From: Acidobacteriota bacterium
GTDB lineage: Bacteria; Acidobacteriota; Vicinamibacteria; Vicinamibacterales; UBA8438
DNA: 32,986 nucleotides
Assembly: GCA_026708265.1 (NCBI GenBank)
Contig: JAPOVI010000356.1
Location: 1 to 32,986 of the forward strand
Direction: 5' to 3'
A program made the translations under genes and the position numbers. The notes beneath the pieces were generated by a model. That model was not told the origin of the DNA and did no database searches. It worked only from the letters and a program-made list of their open reading frames with translations. Below are positions 8,117-17,117 of this stretch, in pieces; the stretch's first letter is position 1, and each line of letters begins with the position of its first letter.

Positions 8117-9154
8117 ATGGCGGAATACCTCGACAGTCTGGTGGCCGGCTTGTCCACGCCGGCCCTCGTGGTCGCCCTTGCCGCCACCGTCGCGGGGCTC
8201 GCGAAGGGGGCGGACTGGATGGTCGACAGCGCCGTCGCCCTCTCCGAGCGCTGGGGCGTTCCCCGCGTGGTGATCGGGGCGACGATCGTCAGCCTCGGCA
8301 CGACGACCCCGGAGGCGGTCGTCTCCGTCGTGGCGGCGCTTCAGGGGCGGTCGGAGATGGCGCTCGGGAACGCGGTCGGCTCCATCATCTGCAACACCGG
8401 GCTAATCCTCGGCATCGGCTGCCTGATCCGGCCACTTCCGCTCGACCTGCGCGTCGTCAACCGGCAGGGGTGGGGCAAGGTGGTGACCGGCATCCTGCTG
8501 GTCCTCGTATGCCTGCCGTGGGCCGACCCGGCCTCCGCGTTCACGGCCGGGGGCACGCTGCCGCAGGTCGCGGGCTGGTTCTTCCTGGGCCTGCTGGTCG
8601 TCTACATGGTCTGGTCGGTGCGCCTCGCGCGGGCGGGAGTCGGCGCCGGCGACGGCGGAGGCGGGGAGGCGGGAGGACTCGGAGCGGCCCTCGGCACGTT
8701 GGGAATCGGGGTCGGACTGGTGATCGTCTCGTCGGCGATCCTGGTCGCCGTGGCGGCCGAGCTCGCGGCGCGCATGAACGTGCCCCCGAGCATCATCGCC
8801 GCGACCCTCGTCGCCTTCGGCACGTCGCTGCCGGAGCTGACCGTGGTCGTCACGGCGACGCTGAAGGGGCACGGCGAGCTCGCCGTGGGGAACGTCATCG
8901 GCGCCGACGTGCTGAACGTGCTGTTCGTCGCCGGCGGCGCGGCCGCGGTCACCACGGGCGGGCTGGCCGCAGACCCCATCTTCTTCGTGATGCACTTCCC
9001 GGCCATGCTGTTCCTGATCCTGGTCTTCCGCGTCGGGATACAGACCGCGCGGCACGGCGCGCTGCCCCGGACGGCCGGCGCCGCGCTCCTCGGGACCTAC
9101 GTGGCGGTGACCGGGCTGAGCTACCTGGTGTCGGCCCCGGCGCCGGGGGGATAG
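8117..9154 (+). CDS. Sodium/calcium exchanger family protein (CaCA, YrbG-like)
   Basis: Inner-membrane cation antiporter of 345 residues with about ten hydrophobic segments. The two inverted alpha repeats are clear: alpha-1 at about 55-97 (VIGATIVSLGTTTPEAVVSV, then GNAVGSIICNTG) and alpha-2 at about 228-272 (ATLVAFGTSLPELTVVVTAT, then GNVIGADVLNVLF). Ion-binding Glu66 and Glu240 are present. A glycine-rich cytoplasmic linker (about 175-190) separates the halves. The start at 8117 removes an out-of-character leader that would come from the palindromic repeat; it lacks a ribosome site, fitting leaderless initiation. It presumably exchanges Na+ or H+ for Ca2+. Confidence 0.92.
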   Translation: MAEYLDSLVAGLSTPALVVALAATVAGLAKGADWMVDSAVALSERWGVPRVVIGATIVSLGTTTPEAVVSVVAALQGRSEMALGNAVGSIICNTGLILGIGCLIRPLPLDLRVVNRQGWGKVVTGILLVLVCLPWADPASAFTAGGTLPQVAGWFFLGLLVVYMVWSVRLARAGVGAGDGGGGEAGGLGAALGTLGIGVGLVIVSSAILVAVAAELAARMNVPPSIIAATLVAFGTSLPELTVVVTATLKGHGELAVGNVIGADVLNVLFVAGGAAAVTTGGLAADPIFFVMHFPAMLFLILVFRVGIQTARHGALPRTAGAALLGTYVAVTGLSYLVSAPAPGG

Positions 9155-9202
9155 CGCATTGCCGCGCCGGGTCCGAGGCTCCGCTCCACGGTCGAACTAT
9201 CG

Positions 9203-9382
9203 TCAGCGGCCGTGCAGCCCCGGCGCGTTGACGTGCGCGTTGTGCGCCACCGACAGCTCGTTGACGCGGCCCGTCAGCGCGTCGAACTTGCTGTTCAGCC
9301 GATACAACCAGTAGCTGTTCAGCAAGACGCCCGCCGCAGTCAGCAGCTCTACCGCGTTCACGTTCTCCAGCATCAACTCCAT
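9203..9382 (-). CDS. Small membrane protein, hypothetical
   Basis: A 59-residue frame starting MELMLENVNAVELLTAAGV. It has one hydrophobic segment (about 10-26) followed by a helical, coiled-coil-like stretch (NSKFDALTGRVNELSVAHN). The layout is like the 68-residue protein at 19136-19342. No clear ribosome site is visible, and the stop lies in the gap after the convergent exchanger gene. Not recognised. The real start may differ, and the frame could be spurious, although its composition is protein-like. Confidence 0.5.
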   Translation of the reverse strand: MELMLENVNAVELLTAAGVLLNSYWLYRLNSKFDALTGRVNELSVAHNAHVNAPGLHGR

Positions 9383-9471
9383 CGTAGCGCTTTCGTGCGT
9401 GCGGCGGGTCGGTGAGCGCCCGCCGGACCGCCAGGCGACCGATGGGAGTCCGGGTGCCACCCGGGGTCGAT

Positions 9472-10161
9472 TCACAGTGCCGACCGCAGGGCCAGCACGC
9501 GGCGCTCGATCGCGACCGCCTCCAGGCCGCGGTCCGTCGCGCGCAGCACGCCGGCGTACTCCGCCAGCAGGTCGGCCAGCCGGACGTTGTCCGGTTCCAG
9601 CATCAGCTCGAGCACCTCCAGCGAGCGCTCGTAGAGCGGCGCCGCCTCGGCGTGGAAGCCCTGGTGGTAGTAGGCCGAGGCGAGGCCGGCGAGCGCGGTG
9701 GCGACGTCGAGGTGGTAGCGCCCCAGCTCCGCCTCCAGCAGCACGACGGCCCGCTCGTAGAGCGGCGCCGCCTCCGCATGGAGCCTCTGGTCGGCGTAGC
9801 GGTCGGCGAGGGTGACGAGGAGCGGCGCGAGATCGAGGTGCACGGGGCCCAGGGCCTGCTCGGCCGCCGCCAGCGCCTGGCGGTACAGGGTCTCGGCCTC
9901 CTCCGGACGGATCTGCGCGTCGGCGAGCTCCGCCAGGGCGGTCAGCGTCGTCACGCGGCGCACGTCGTCGGGCGGGAAGCGGTCGGCGCGCGCCAGCGCC
10001 TCGAGCAGCAGCTCCTCCGCATCCGCGTGTTGTCCGTGCAGGTAGGCCTCGTGGCCGGCCTCCATCAGGTCCTCCCAGCCGAACGCCGGGTACTGACACG
10101 CGGCCAGCGAGGCCGCCAGCCCGCAGGCGGCCAGCCTGTGGCTCCTCGGCCGACGATCCAT
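9472..10161 (-). CDS. TPR-repeat lipoprotein
   Basis: Product of 229 residues. The N-terminus has basic residues, a short hydrophobic core and a lipobox (LAAC, Cys22), so it is predicted to be a lipidated periplasmic protein. At least four tetratricopeptide repeats of the kinesin-light-chain style follow, e.g. EEAETLYRQALAAAEQALGP, AEAAPLYERAVVLLEAELGR and AEAAPLYERSLEVLELMLEP, each with Leu/Ala/Tyr at the usual TPR positions. TPR proteins act as protein-binding scaffolds; the partner is unknown. It stands alone on the minus strand, divergent from the large di-heme gene. Confidence 0.85.
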   Translation of the reverse strand: MDRRPRSHRLAACGLAASLAACQYPAFGWEDLMEAGHEAYLHGQHADAEELLLEALARADRFPPDDVRRVTTLTALAELADAQIRPEEAETLYRQALAAAEQALGPVHLDLAPLLVTLADRYADQRLHAEAAPLYERAVVLLEAELGRYHLDVATALAGLASAYYHQGFHAEAAPLYERSLEVLELMLEPDNVRLADLLAEYAGVLRATDRGLEAVAIERRVLALRSAL

Positions 10162-10434
10162 CGGCGCGATCCTCTCGTCTCGTCGCCCGGGTGCTGTGGA
10201 CGACCCGACGGCGATGATAGCGGTTGCCGGCTCCCGCGACAGGCCAACTCCTCGACCTCGCGCCCGTCGGCCGCGAGCCGCCCGGCGGCGTGAACCTCAC
10301 GCTCCGTGCATTGTCGGCCGGCCGGAGCCAATGCGTGGCCAAGAAAACATGTCGCCGGGACGGCGATGGGCCTATACTGAGCGGATCAGGAGCATGGTGG
10401 CACGCTCCGGTCGTCCCGGCTCTGGAGGTCGCGC

Positions 10435-13023
10435 ATGAGGGGGAGCGCCGCGGCGGCGCGGCTCGGCACACGGATCCGGCTGGTGTGCGGCGGGCTGGTC
10501 CTGACCGCCGTTGCGCTCCCGGGTGCGGCCCCGGCGCCGGCCGCCCCGGGTCCGCCATCGACCGCTCCGCCCGCGCAGTCCGCGTCCGCCGGGTCCGTCG
10601 ACCCGCGGGCGGTCCTCGACCGCTACTGCGTCGGTTGCCACAACGAGCGGCTGCGCACGGCGGGCCTCGCCCTGGACGCGGCGGATCCCGCGCGGCCGGC
10701 CGACGACCCGGATCTCTGGGAGCGCGTCGTCGAGAAGCTGCGCGCGGAATCGATGCCGCCGCCCCGGCGCCTGCGGCCCGATGCGGCGACCTACCGGGCC
10801 CTGGCCTCCCTGCTCGAGGCCGGTCTGGACGCGGCGTGGCTGGCCGATCCCAACCCGGGCCGCATCAACGCCGTCCATCGGCTCAACCGCACCGAGTACA
10901 ACAACGCCATCCGGGATCTGTTCGCGCTCGACGTCGACGTCAAGCCGCTCCTGCCCGGCGACGAGACCGCCGACGGCAGCTTCGACAACTTCGCGGACGT
11001 GCTGACGGTGTCGCGGGCGCACCTCGAGCGCTACCTGTCGGTGGCCCGCCACGTGACGCGGCTCGCGACCGGCCTGCCCCCGCCGGCGCCGGGCATGGAC
11101 GCGTTCGAGGTCTCGATCCACGTGGTGCAGGACGGCCGGCAGAGCGAGGACCTCCCGCTCGGCTCGCGCGGCGGCGTCGCCGTGCCCTACACCTTCCCCG
11201 TCGACGGCGACTACCTCATCCGGGTGCGGCTGCGGCGGCAGTACCAGGACTACCTGATGGGGATGGGGTGGCCGCAGTCGCTCGACGTCCGCCTCGACGG
11301 CCGCCTGGTGAAGCGCTTCACCGTCGGCGGCAACGCCCCGGGTCGGCCCGCGGCGGCGAGCTACGCCGGCGACGGCGAGCCGGGGTTCGCGGGCGCGGTC
11401 GAATGGGAGGAGTTCATGCAGATGACCGGCGACGCGCACCTGGAGGTGCTCGTCCCGGTCGAGGCGGGGCCGCACGTCGTGGGCGTCTCGTTCGTGCGGG
11501 AGCAGTGGGAGCCCGAGGGGCTGCCGCAGCCGCTGCAGCGCGGGCGCGTGCTGACCAACGACCAGATCTACATGGGCTACGCGGCGGTCCGCTCGGTGGA
11601 GATCGGCGGCCCGTTCGGGACCGCGGACGCGGTGGCAGGCGATACGCCGAGTCGCCGCGCGATCTTCACCTGCCGGCCCACCGATCCGGCCGACGAGGCC
11701 GCGTGCGCGGCCGAGATCCTGTCCTCGGTCGCCCGCCGCGCGTTCCGCCGCCCGGTCCGGCCGGACGAGCTGGACGCGCTGCTCGGGTTCTTCGAGGCCG
11801 GGCGGGCCGACGGCGGCAGCTTCGACGCCGGCATCCAGTTCGGCCTCGAGCGCATCCTGGTCGATCCCGACTTCCTGCTCCGCGTGTATCGGGATCCCGT
11901 CGACCTCGACGCGGATGCCCCGCCCTACCGCCTGAGCGACGTCGAGCTCGCCTCGCGGCTCTCCTTCTTCCTCTGGAGCAGCGTGCCGGACGAGCGGCTG
12001 CTCGACCTGGCCGAAGTCGGCGTCCTCGGTGAGCCCGGCGTGCTGGACGCCGAGGTGCGGCGGATGCTCGCGGACCCGCGCGCCACCGAGGCCCTCGTCC
12101 GCGACTTTGCGGCGCAGTGGCTCAACCTGCGCCGCGTCGGCGAGGTGGTGGTCGACCCCCTGCAGTACCCGCACTACGACGAGAGCCTGCTGGAGGCGTT
12201 CGAGGAGGAGGTCGAGCGCTTCGTGGCGAGCACGCTCGAGGACGACCTGCCCGTGAGCGCACTGCTCGACGCCGATTACACGTTCGTCAACGAGCGGCTG
12301 GCGCGCCACTACGGCATTGCGGGCATCTACGGCAACCGCTTCCGCCGCGTGACGCTCCCCGATCCCGAGCGCCGGGGCGGGTTGCTGGCGGCCGGCGCGC
12401 TGCTGGCGACGACGTCGTACCCGGATCGCACGTCGCCGGTGCTCCGCGGCAAGTGGCTGGTGGACAACATCCTGGGGCTCCCGGTCCCGCCGCCGCCGCC
12501 CGGGGTGAACACCGACCTCGAGGAGACCCCCGGCGAGGCGCCGGCAACGATGCGGGAGCGTCTGGCCCAGCACCGGCGAAACCCTTCGTGCGCGAGCTGC
12601 CACGCGGTCATCGATCCGCTCGGTTTCGCGCTCGAGAACTTCGACGTGATCGGCGGCTGGCGCTCCGTCGACCCGCAGGGCCGGCCGATCGACGCCACGG
12701 GGACGACCGCGGGCGGCGAGCCCATCGAGGGCCTGCCGGGGTTGCGCGCCCTGCTGCTCGACGACCCGGAGCGTTTCCCGCGCACGGTGACCGAGAAGCT
12801 GCTGAGCTACGCGCTCGGCCGGCGGCTGGAGCACTACGATCGGCCTGCCGTCCGGCATATCGTCCGCGAAGCCGCGTCCGAGGAATATCGGTGGTCGGCG
12901 CTCCTGCGCGGCATCGTTCGCAGCCCGCAGTTCACGATGCGGGCCGCGCCGGAGGCGCCGGACGCGGCGCGGCGCGCCCCGGATCGCCCGGCGGGGCGGC
13001 GTCAGGCGGACGCAGGACCATGA
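10435..13023 (+). CDS. Di-heme DUF1592/DUF1588/DUF1587/DUF1585/DUF1595 protein (cassette 1)
   Basis: Secreted protein of 862 residues. The signal peptide covers about 1-33, and a heme c motif CVGCH (65-69) follows in a small cytochrome-like domain. The domains then run: DUF1587 (about 140-205, RLNRTEYNNAIRDLF), a carbohydrate-binding-like beta domain (about 240-390), DUF1595 (about 420-490, ARRAFRRPVRPDEL), DUF1592 (about 495-625, ELASRLSFFLWSSVPDERLL), DUF1588 (about 640-745, including a second heme motif CASCH, 719-723) and DUF1585 (about 770-850, TEKLLSYALGRRLEHYD). GGAGG six nt upstream supports the start; TATACT at 10373-10378 could be a -10. These proteins nearly always pair with DUF1552, as here. 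Biochemical role is not established. A paralogue lies at 25262-27676. Confidence 0.92.
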   Translation: MRGSAAAARLGTRIRLVCGGLVLTAVALPGAAPAPAAPGPPSTAPPAQSASAGSVDPRAVLDRYCVGCHNERLRTAGLALDAADPARPADDPDLWERVVEKLRAESMPPPRRLRPDAATYRALASLLEAGLDAAWLADPNPGRINAVHRLNRTEYNNAIRDLFALDVDVKPLLPGDETADGSFDNFADVLTVSRAHLERYLSVARHVTRLATGLPPPAPGMDAFEVSIHVVQDGRQSEDLPLGSRGGVAVPYTFPVDGDYLIRVRLRRQYQDYLMGMGWPQSLDVRLDGRLVKRFTVGGNAPGRPAAASYAGDGEPGFAGAVEWEEFMQMTGDAHLEVLVPVEAGPHVVGVSFVREQWEPEGLPQPLQRGRVLTNDQIYMGYAAVRSVEIGGPFGTADAVAGDTPSRRAIFTCRPTDPADEAACAAEILSSVARRAFRRPVRPDELDALLGFFEAGRADGGSFDAGIQFGLERILVDPDFLLRVYRDPVDLDADAPPYRLSDVELASRLSFFLWSSVPDERLLDLAEVGVLGEPGVLDAEVRRMLADPRATEALVRDFAAQWLNLRRVGEVVVDPLQYPHYDESLLEAFEEEVERFVASTLEDDLPVSALLDADYTFVNERLARHYGIAGIYGNRFRRVTLPDPERRGGLLAAGALLATTSYPDRTSPVLRGKWLVDNILGLPVPPPPPGVNTDLEETPGEAPATMRERLAQHRRNPSCASCHAVIDPLGFALENFDVIGGWRSVDPQGRPIDATGTTAGGEPIEGLPGLRALLLDDPERFPRTVTEKLLSYALGRRLEHYDRPAVRHIVREAASEEYRWSALLRGIVRSPQFTMRAAPEAPDAARRAPDRPAGRRQADAGP

Positions 13024-13091
13024 GCTCGGCGAACGGCAATCTGCGCCGCCGAACGTACGCTGCGGGACGTCGTGCCCGCACAGGCTCCCGC

Positions 13092-13109
13092 CGCGCCCGC
13101 GAGGGCGCG
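13092..13109. other. GC-rich hairpin between DUF1592 and DUF1552 genes
   Basis: CGCGCCC (13092-13098) pairs with GGGCGCG (13103-13109) around a GCGA tetraloop. No T-run follows. It could be an RNA stability element in the intercistronic region or chance in GC-rich sequence. In cassette 2 the same two genes overlap by 4 bp and have no such gap. Confidence 0.35.
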
Positions 13110-13162
13110 CCCGTTCGATTGTCGCGAGGAATCCACGGATCGGCACTGAGGAGACGGCGAAG

Positions 13163-14502
13163 ATGACCTTCATCCACAAGGCGTTGCCGCGGCGGACCGT
13201 GCTTCGGGGGCTCGGCGCGACGCTGGCCCTGCCGCTGCTCGACGCCATGGTCCCGGCATCGTCCACCGCCGCTGCGCGCGCGACGCGCAAGCCGGCGCAC
13301 CGCTTCCAGGCGTTCTACGTCCCGAACGGCATGTCGATGCCGTACTGGTCGCCGGATACCGAGGGCACGGGCTTCGAGCTGCCGCCGATCCTCGAGCCCC
13401 TCGTCCGTACCGCGACCAGGTGGTCGTGCTGTCGGGGCTCCGCTCGAGCTGGAACTACATCCACGCCGGCGCCTCGGGGTCGTTTCTGACCGGCATGACG
13501 CGCGGGGGGCGCAACGAGATCGAGATCATCGGCGACGTCTCGATGGACCAGCTCCTGGCGCGCCACTTCGCGCGGGAGACGCAGGTCGCCTCGCTCGAGG
13601 TCGCGATGGACCGGCCGAACAACGCCGGCGCCTGCACCGGCAACCTGAGCTGCGTCTACACGCACACGATCTCGTGGCGCAGCCCGACCCAGCCGCTCCC
13701 GATGGAGTGGAACCCGCGGGCGGTGTTCGAGACGATCTTCGGCGACAGCGGCAGCACGGAGCGCTCGGCCCGCGAGGCGCGGCTGCGCCAGCACAAGAGC
13801 CTGCTCGACGCCGTGAACGGCAAGCTCGCGGATCTCAAGCGCGAGCTCGGCCCCACGGACCAGTTGAAGCTCGACGAGTACACCGAGTCGGTGCGCGACG
13901 TCGAGCGCCGCATTCGGCGGGCGGAGGAGCAGAGCGATCTGGAGCTGCCGGAGATCCGCCAGCCGCAGGGCGCCCCGGCGCGCTTCGAGGATCACCTGGA
14001 GCTGATGCTCGACCTGCAGCTCCTCGCGTTCCAGTCGGATCTGACGCGTGTCATCACGTTCATGATCGGCAAGGAGCAGAGCGCGCGCGCCTATCCGCAG
14101 ATCGGCGTCCCGGAGGCGCACCATCCGCTCTCGCACCACAACAACGTGCCGGAGCTCGTAGCGCACATGTCGAAGATCAACCGCTACCACGTCTCGCTCT
14201 TCGCAAGCTACGTGGAGAAGCTGCGCGCGACGCCGGACGGCGACGGCAACCTGCTGGACCACACGACGATCCTCTACGGCTCCGGCCTCTCCAACAGCAC
14301 GCGCCACTCGGGCGACAACGTGCCGCTGCTGCTCGTCGGCGGGGGGGCGGGGCGGCTCCCGAGCGGGCGGCACATCCGCTACGGGAACGAGCCGTCGCAG
14401 GCGAACCTGCTCGTCACCCTCATGGACAAGCTCGACGTGCCGGTCGACCGGATGGGCGGGAGCACGGGGCCGCTGCCGCTCGACTCGCTCGCGGACCTGT
14501 AG
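13163..14502 (+). pseudogene. DUF1552 family protein, single-base frameshift (cassette 1)
   Basis: Two overlapping frames together make a full DUF1552 protein of about 446 residues. The first frame (from 13163) carries a Tat-type signal, KALPRRTVLRG, and runs in homology to LEPLV at about 13404. Homology then continues in the frame shifted by -1, from CCG TAC (13405) onward as PYRDQVVVLSGLRSSWN, to the stop at 14502. Adding one base near 13403-13405 restores LEPLxPYRDQ. The downstream part is fully conserved, including VPEAHHPLSHHNN and YGSGLSNSTRH. The intact paralogue at 27673-29016 shows the expected layout. The break is either a very recent mutation or an assembly error. Confidence 0.87.
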
Positions 14503-14579
14503 GGGCGCGGACAGGAGCCGCGCACAGATCGCGGACGACGTCGTCGCCGGTCGAGCCGGGGGGAGTCGCAGGGAGATTG

Positions 14580-15989
14580 ATGAGTATGCGCACCGGGCCG
14601 CGTCTCGTCGCCGCGTTGCTGGTCGCCGCCGTCGCGTGGTGGCCGGCGGAGTCGAGCGCCATGCCCGCGCTCACGGCGGCGGCCGAGCCGAACGGCCGCG
14701 ACCTGCTGGACGCCGCCCGGCGGGGCGACGCGGGTGCGGTCGAGGCGTTGATCGAAGCCGGCGCCGACGTCGGCATCACCGGAGGCGACGGGTCGACGGC
14801 GCTCCTCTGGGCCAGCCACCGCGATGACCTCGACACCGCGCGGAGGCTCCTCGGCGCGGGTGCCGATGTCGACGCGGCGAACGATCTCGGGGCCACTCCG
14901 CTCTGGGCCGCGAGCCAGAACGGCAGCGGCGCCATGGTCCGCCTGCTGCTGGGAGCGGCAGCCGATCCCGACCTCGCCCTGCTGAGCGGCGAGACGCCGG
15001 TGATGGTGGCGGCCCGGGCCGGGGGCGCGGACGTCGTCGAGCAACTCGCCGCGGCCGGGGCCGACCTCGACCGGCGCGGATCGCGGGGGCAGACGGCGCT
15101 CATGTGGGCCGTGGCCCAACACCACGCCGATGTCGTGGGGGCGCTGCTGGCGCGCGGCGCCGACCCCCACGTGCGGTCGGACGTCTGGAGCCAGGTGATG
15201 GGCGTCCCGCCGCACGGCCAGTACGGCTACAACCGCGAGATCCCGCACGGGGGCAACACCGCCCTGCTGTTCGCGGCCCGCGCCGGGGACCTCGCGTCCG
15301 CGCGGCTGCTCCTCGATGCGGGCGCCGACGTGAACGACACCAACGCCTGGGGGGTGAGCGCCGTCACCATGGCGGCGCACTCCGGGTACCGGGAGCTGGT
15401 CGCCTTCCTGCTGGAGCGGGGCGCCGACCCGGACGCCGACGAGGCCGGCTTCGCGGCGCTGCACGAAGCGGTGATGCGGCGCGACGCCGAGCTGGCCGCC
15501 ATCCTGCTCGATCACGGCGCCGACCCCAACGTCCTCCTGCGGACCTGGACGCCGGCCCGCCGCGCCTCGCGGGACTACAACTTCCGCCCGTCGCTGATCG
15601 GCGCCACGCCGTTCTGGCTCGCCGCACGCTTCGGCGAGCTCGGCCTGATGCGCCTGCTCGTGGCCCACGGCGCGGACCCGACCTTCGTGCACCATGCCGA
15701 CTACATCGCGGACGGCAGCTTCGAGCGCCGGCGCGAGGCGACCACGGCGCTGATGGCGGCGCTCGGGATGGGCGGCGGGCGGCGGCTCCGCGCCTGGTTT
15801 CCGCCTCTGCCCGGCGATCCCGAGGCACGGGTCCTTGCCGCGGTCACGCTGGCCGCCGACCTCGGGGCAGACATCCGCGCAGCCGGCACCGACGGCCGGA
15901 CCGCGCTCGACGAGGCGGAGGCCCTGCAGTACGTCTCCGTCGTCGAGTTCCTCGTCGAACGGGGCGCCGAGTCGGACGACCTCCCGTAG
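14580..15989 (+). CDS. Secreted ankyrin-repeat protein (cassette 1)
   Basis: Product of 469 residues with a signal peptide (about 1-28), then ankyrin repeats almost to the C-terminus. Clear repeat units include DLLDAARRGDAGAVEALIEA, GATPLWAASQNGSGAMVRLL, GQTALMWAVAQHHADVVGAL and AGFAALHEAVMRRDAELAAI, each ending in the GADxx beta-turn. An insertion (about 200-220, VMGVPPHGQYGYNREIPHGG) interrupts the array. The ATG at 14580 is set by GGGAG five nt upstream; the frame is open further upstream only as an antisense-like shadow. It follows the DUF1552 gene as in cassette 2, suggesting a periplasmic partner or scaffold of those proteins. Confidence 0.9.
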   Translation: MSMRTGPRLVAALLVAAVAWWPAESSAMPALTAAAEPNGRDLLDAARRGDAGAVEALIEAGADVGITGGDGSTALLWASHRDDLDTARRLLGAGADVDAANDLGATPLWAASQNGSGAMVRLLLGAAADPDLALLSGETPVMVAARAGGADVVEQLAAAGADLDRRGSRGQTALMWAVAQHHADVVGALLARGADPHVRSDVWSQVMGVPPHGQYGYNREIPHGGNTALLFAARAGDLASARLLLDAGADVNDTNAWGVSAVTMAAHSGYRELVAFLLERGADPDADEAGFAALHEAVMRRDAELAAILLDHGADPNVLLRTWTPARRASRDYNFRPSLIGATPFWLAARFGELGLMRLLVAHGADPTFVHHADYIADGSFERRREATTALMAALGMGGGRRLRAWFPPLPGDPEARVLAAVTLAADLGADIRAAGTDGRTALDEAEALQYVSVVEFLVERGAESDDLP

Positions 15990-15995
15990 CGTTTC

Positions 15996-16592
15996 ATGGC
16001 CTGGATCCGGACAATCGAACCCGACGCCGCTACCGGCGCGCTGCAACGGGAGTACGACAAGGCGGTCGGCCGCGCGGGCCGCGTCTTCAACGTGCTGCAG
16101 GTGATGGGGCTGAACAGCGAGCACCTGCGCTGCAGCGTCGAGCTCTACATGAGCCTGATGCACGGCCCTTCCGGGCTCAGCCGGGCCCGGCGCGAGATGC
16201 TCGCCGTGGTCGTCTCGGTCGCCAACGACTGTCACTATTGAATCGAGGCGCATGCCGAGGACCTCCGGGGCGAGGTCCACGACGACGAGCTGGTGGAACG
16301 GATCAAGCGGGACTGGCGTACGGCGGGGTTGGGCGAGGCGGACCGGGCGCTCCTGGTGTACGCGGAGAAGCTCACGCGCGAGCCGTCGGCCGCGACCGAA
16401 GACGATCTGGACCAACTCCGCCGCCACGGTTTCGCCGACGCCGATCTCCACGACGCCGTGCAGGTCATCTCCTACTTCAACTACATCAACCGGATCGCCG
16501 ACGGGCTCGGCGTCGACCTCGAAGACTTCATGGCGCCCCGGCCGGCGGCGCGGAGCGGGGCCGGGGCTCGTGGGGCAGAGGCCAGCCGATGA
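15996..16592 (+). CDS. AhpD-like peroxidase selenoprotein (CxxU)
   Basis: Carboxymuconolactone decarboxylase/AhpD-family protein of 198 residues when the in-frame TGA at 16239-16241 is read as selenocysteine. The AhpD catalytic pattern is preserved exactly: Glu67, then Cys79-His-Tyr-Sec82, then His86, the same spacing as Glu118-Cys130-Cys133-His137 of mycobacterial AhpD. The upstream half is typical of the peroxidase-related subgroup (MSLMHGPSGLSRARREMLAV). The downstream half continues the fold (ALLVYAEKLTREPSAATEDD, VQVISYFNYINRIADGLGVD). A SECIS-like hairpin follows the TGA. It starts 6 nt after the ankyrin gene and overlaps the next membrane gene by 4 nt. Likely reduces peroxides in the cytoplasm; no signal peptide. 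Confidence 0.9.
16239..16241 (+). other. Predicted selenocysteine codon (UGA), residue 82 of AhpD-like protein
   Basis: The TGA lies in C-H-Y-x-I-E-A-H, at the peroxidatic cysteine position of AhpD proteins. The frame is homologous on both sides. Confidence 0.88.
16259..16278 (+). promoter_or_regulatory. Candidate bacterial SECIS hairpin (AhpD-like)
   Basis: GGACCTC (16259-16265) pairs perfectly with GAGGTCC (16272-16278) around the loop CGGGGC. The loop starts 24 nt after the TGA and has G at its second position, within the known limits for bacterial SECIS elements. Confidence 0.72.
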
Positions 16593-17107
16593 TCGAGGAC
16601 TTCGCCTACGCCCTCGCGGACAGCCGCGCGCAAGAGCTCGCCGTCTACCTGCTGGGGAACGTGCCGGGCCTGCCGCCGATCACCCAGTCGTTCCACATCC
16701 TGGGCATCGCCTGCGTAACCGGGTCGAGCATCTTCCTGAACCTGCGGATCCTCGGCATCGCCGTGCCGTCCCAGAACGTCAGCGAGATGATCCAGCGATT
16801 GATGCCCTGGACCTGGTGGGCGCTGCTGGTCAACCTGCTGACGGGGTCGGTCTTCGTCATCGCGCGCCCGCTACGCTACTACTTCAACCCGGTCTTCGCC
16901 ATCAAGTTCTCGCTGCTCGTGCCGGCCCTCGTCCTGGCGTTCGTCATCCACTACCTCAGCCGACGGGAACCGGGCTACTGGGAGATGTCGCAGGGCCGGC
17001 GGCTCGCCCTCGGCGGCATCGCGCTGGTGTCGCTGGTGCTCTGGGTCGGGGTCGTGCTGGCGGGCCGCTGGATCGCGTACTCGGAGTACCTGTTCTTCCC
17101 TGAGTGA
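16589..17107 (+). CDS. Integral membrane protein, paralogue 1 (DUF6644-like)
   Basis: Product of 172 residues with about four hydrophobic segments (near 30-52, 72-92, 100-122, 140-160). The start (MIEDFAYALADS) overlaps the selenoprotein stop as ATGA. It is paralogous to the next gene: SFHILGIACVTGSSIFLNLR matches SIHVLAIGFVVGSILMVDLR, PWTWWA matches PWTWGA, NPVFAIKF matches NPAFQMKL, and LWVGVVLAGRW matches LWAGVVLAGRW. I recall similar acidobacterial proteins as DUF6644, but that name is tentative. A conserved His in the second hydrophobic segment could bind a cofactor such as heme; this is speculation. Function unknown. Confidence 0.8.
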   Translation: MIEDFAYALADSRAQELAVYLLGNVPGLPPITQSFHILGIACVTGSSIFLNLRILGIAVPSQNVSEMIQRLMPWTWWALLVNLLTGSVFVIARPLRYYFNPVFAIKFSLLVPALVLAFVIHYLSRREPGYWEMSQGRRLALGGIALVSLVLWVGVVLAGRWIAYSEYLFFPE

Positions 17108-17117
17108 GGATCGCCCG

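Noticed and set aside
10162-10434. Divergent gap before the first DUF1592 gene
   Set aside because: Only a -10-like TATACT (10373-10378) was seen with no acceptable -35 at 16-18 nt, so no promoter was called.
16252-17103. Plus-strand open frame downstream of the selenocysteine codon
   Set aside because: It is out of frame with both the AhpD-like gene and the membrane gene and has a shadow-type composition.
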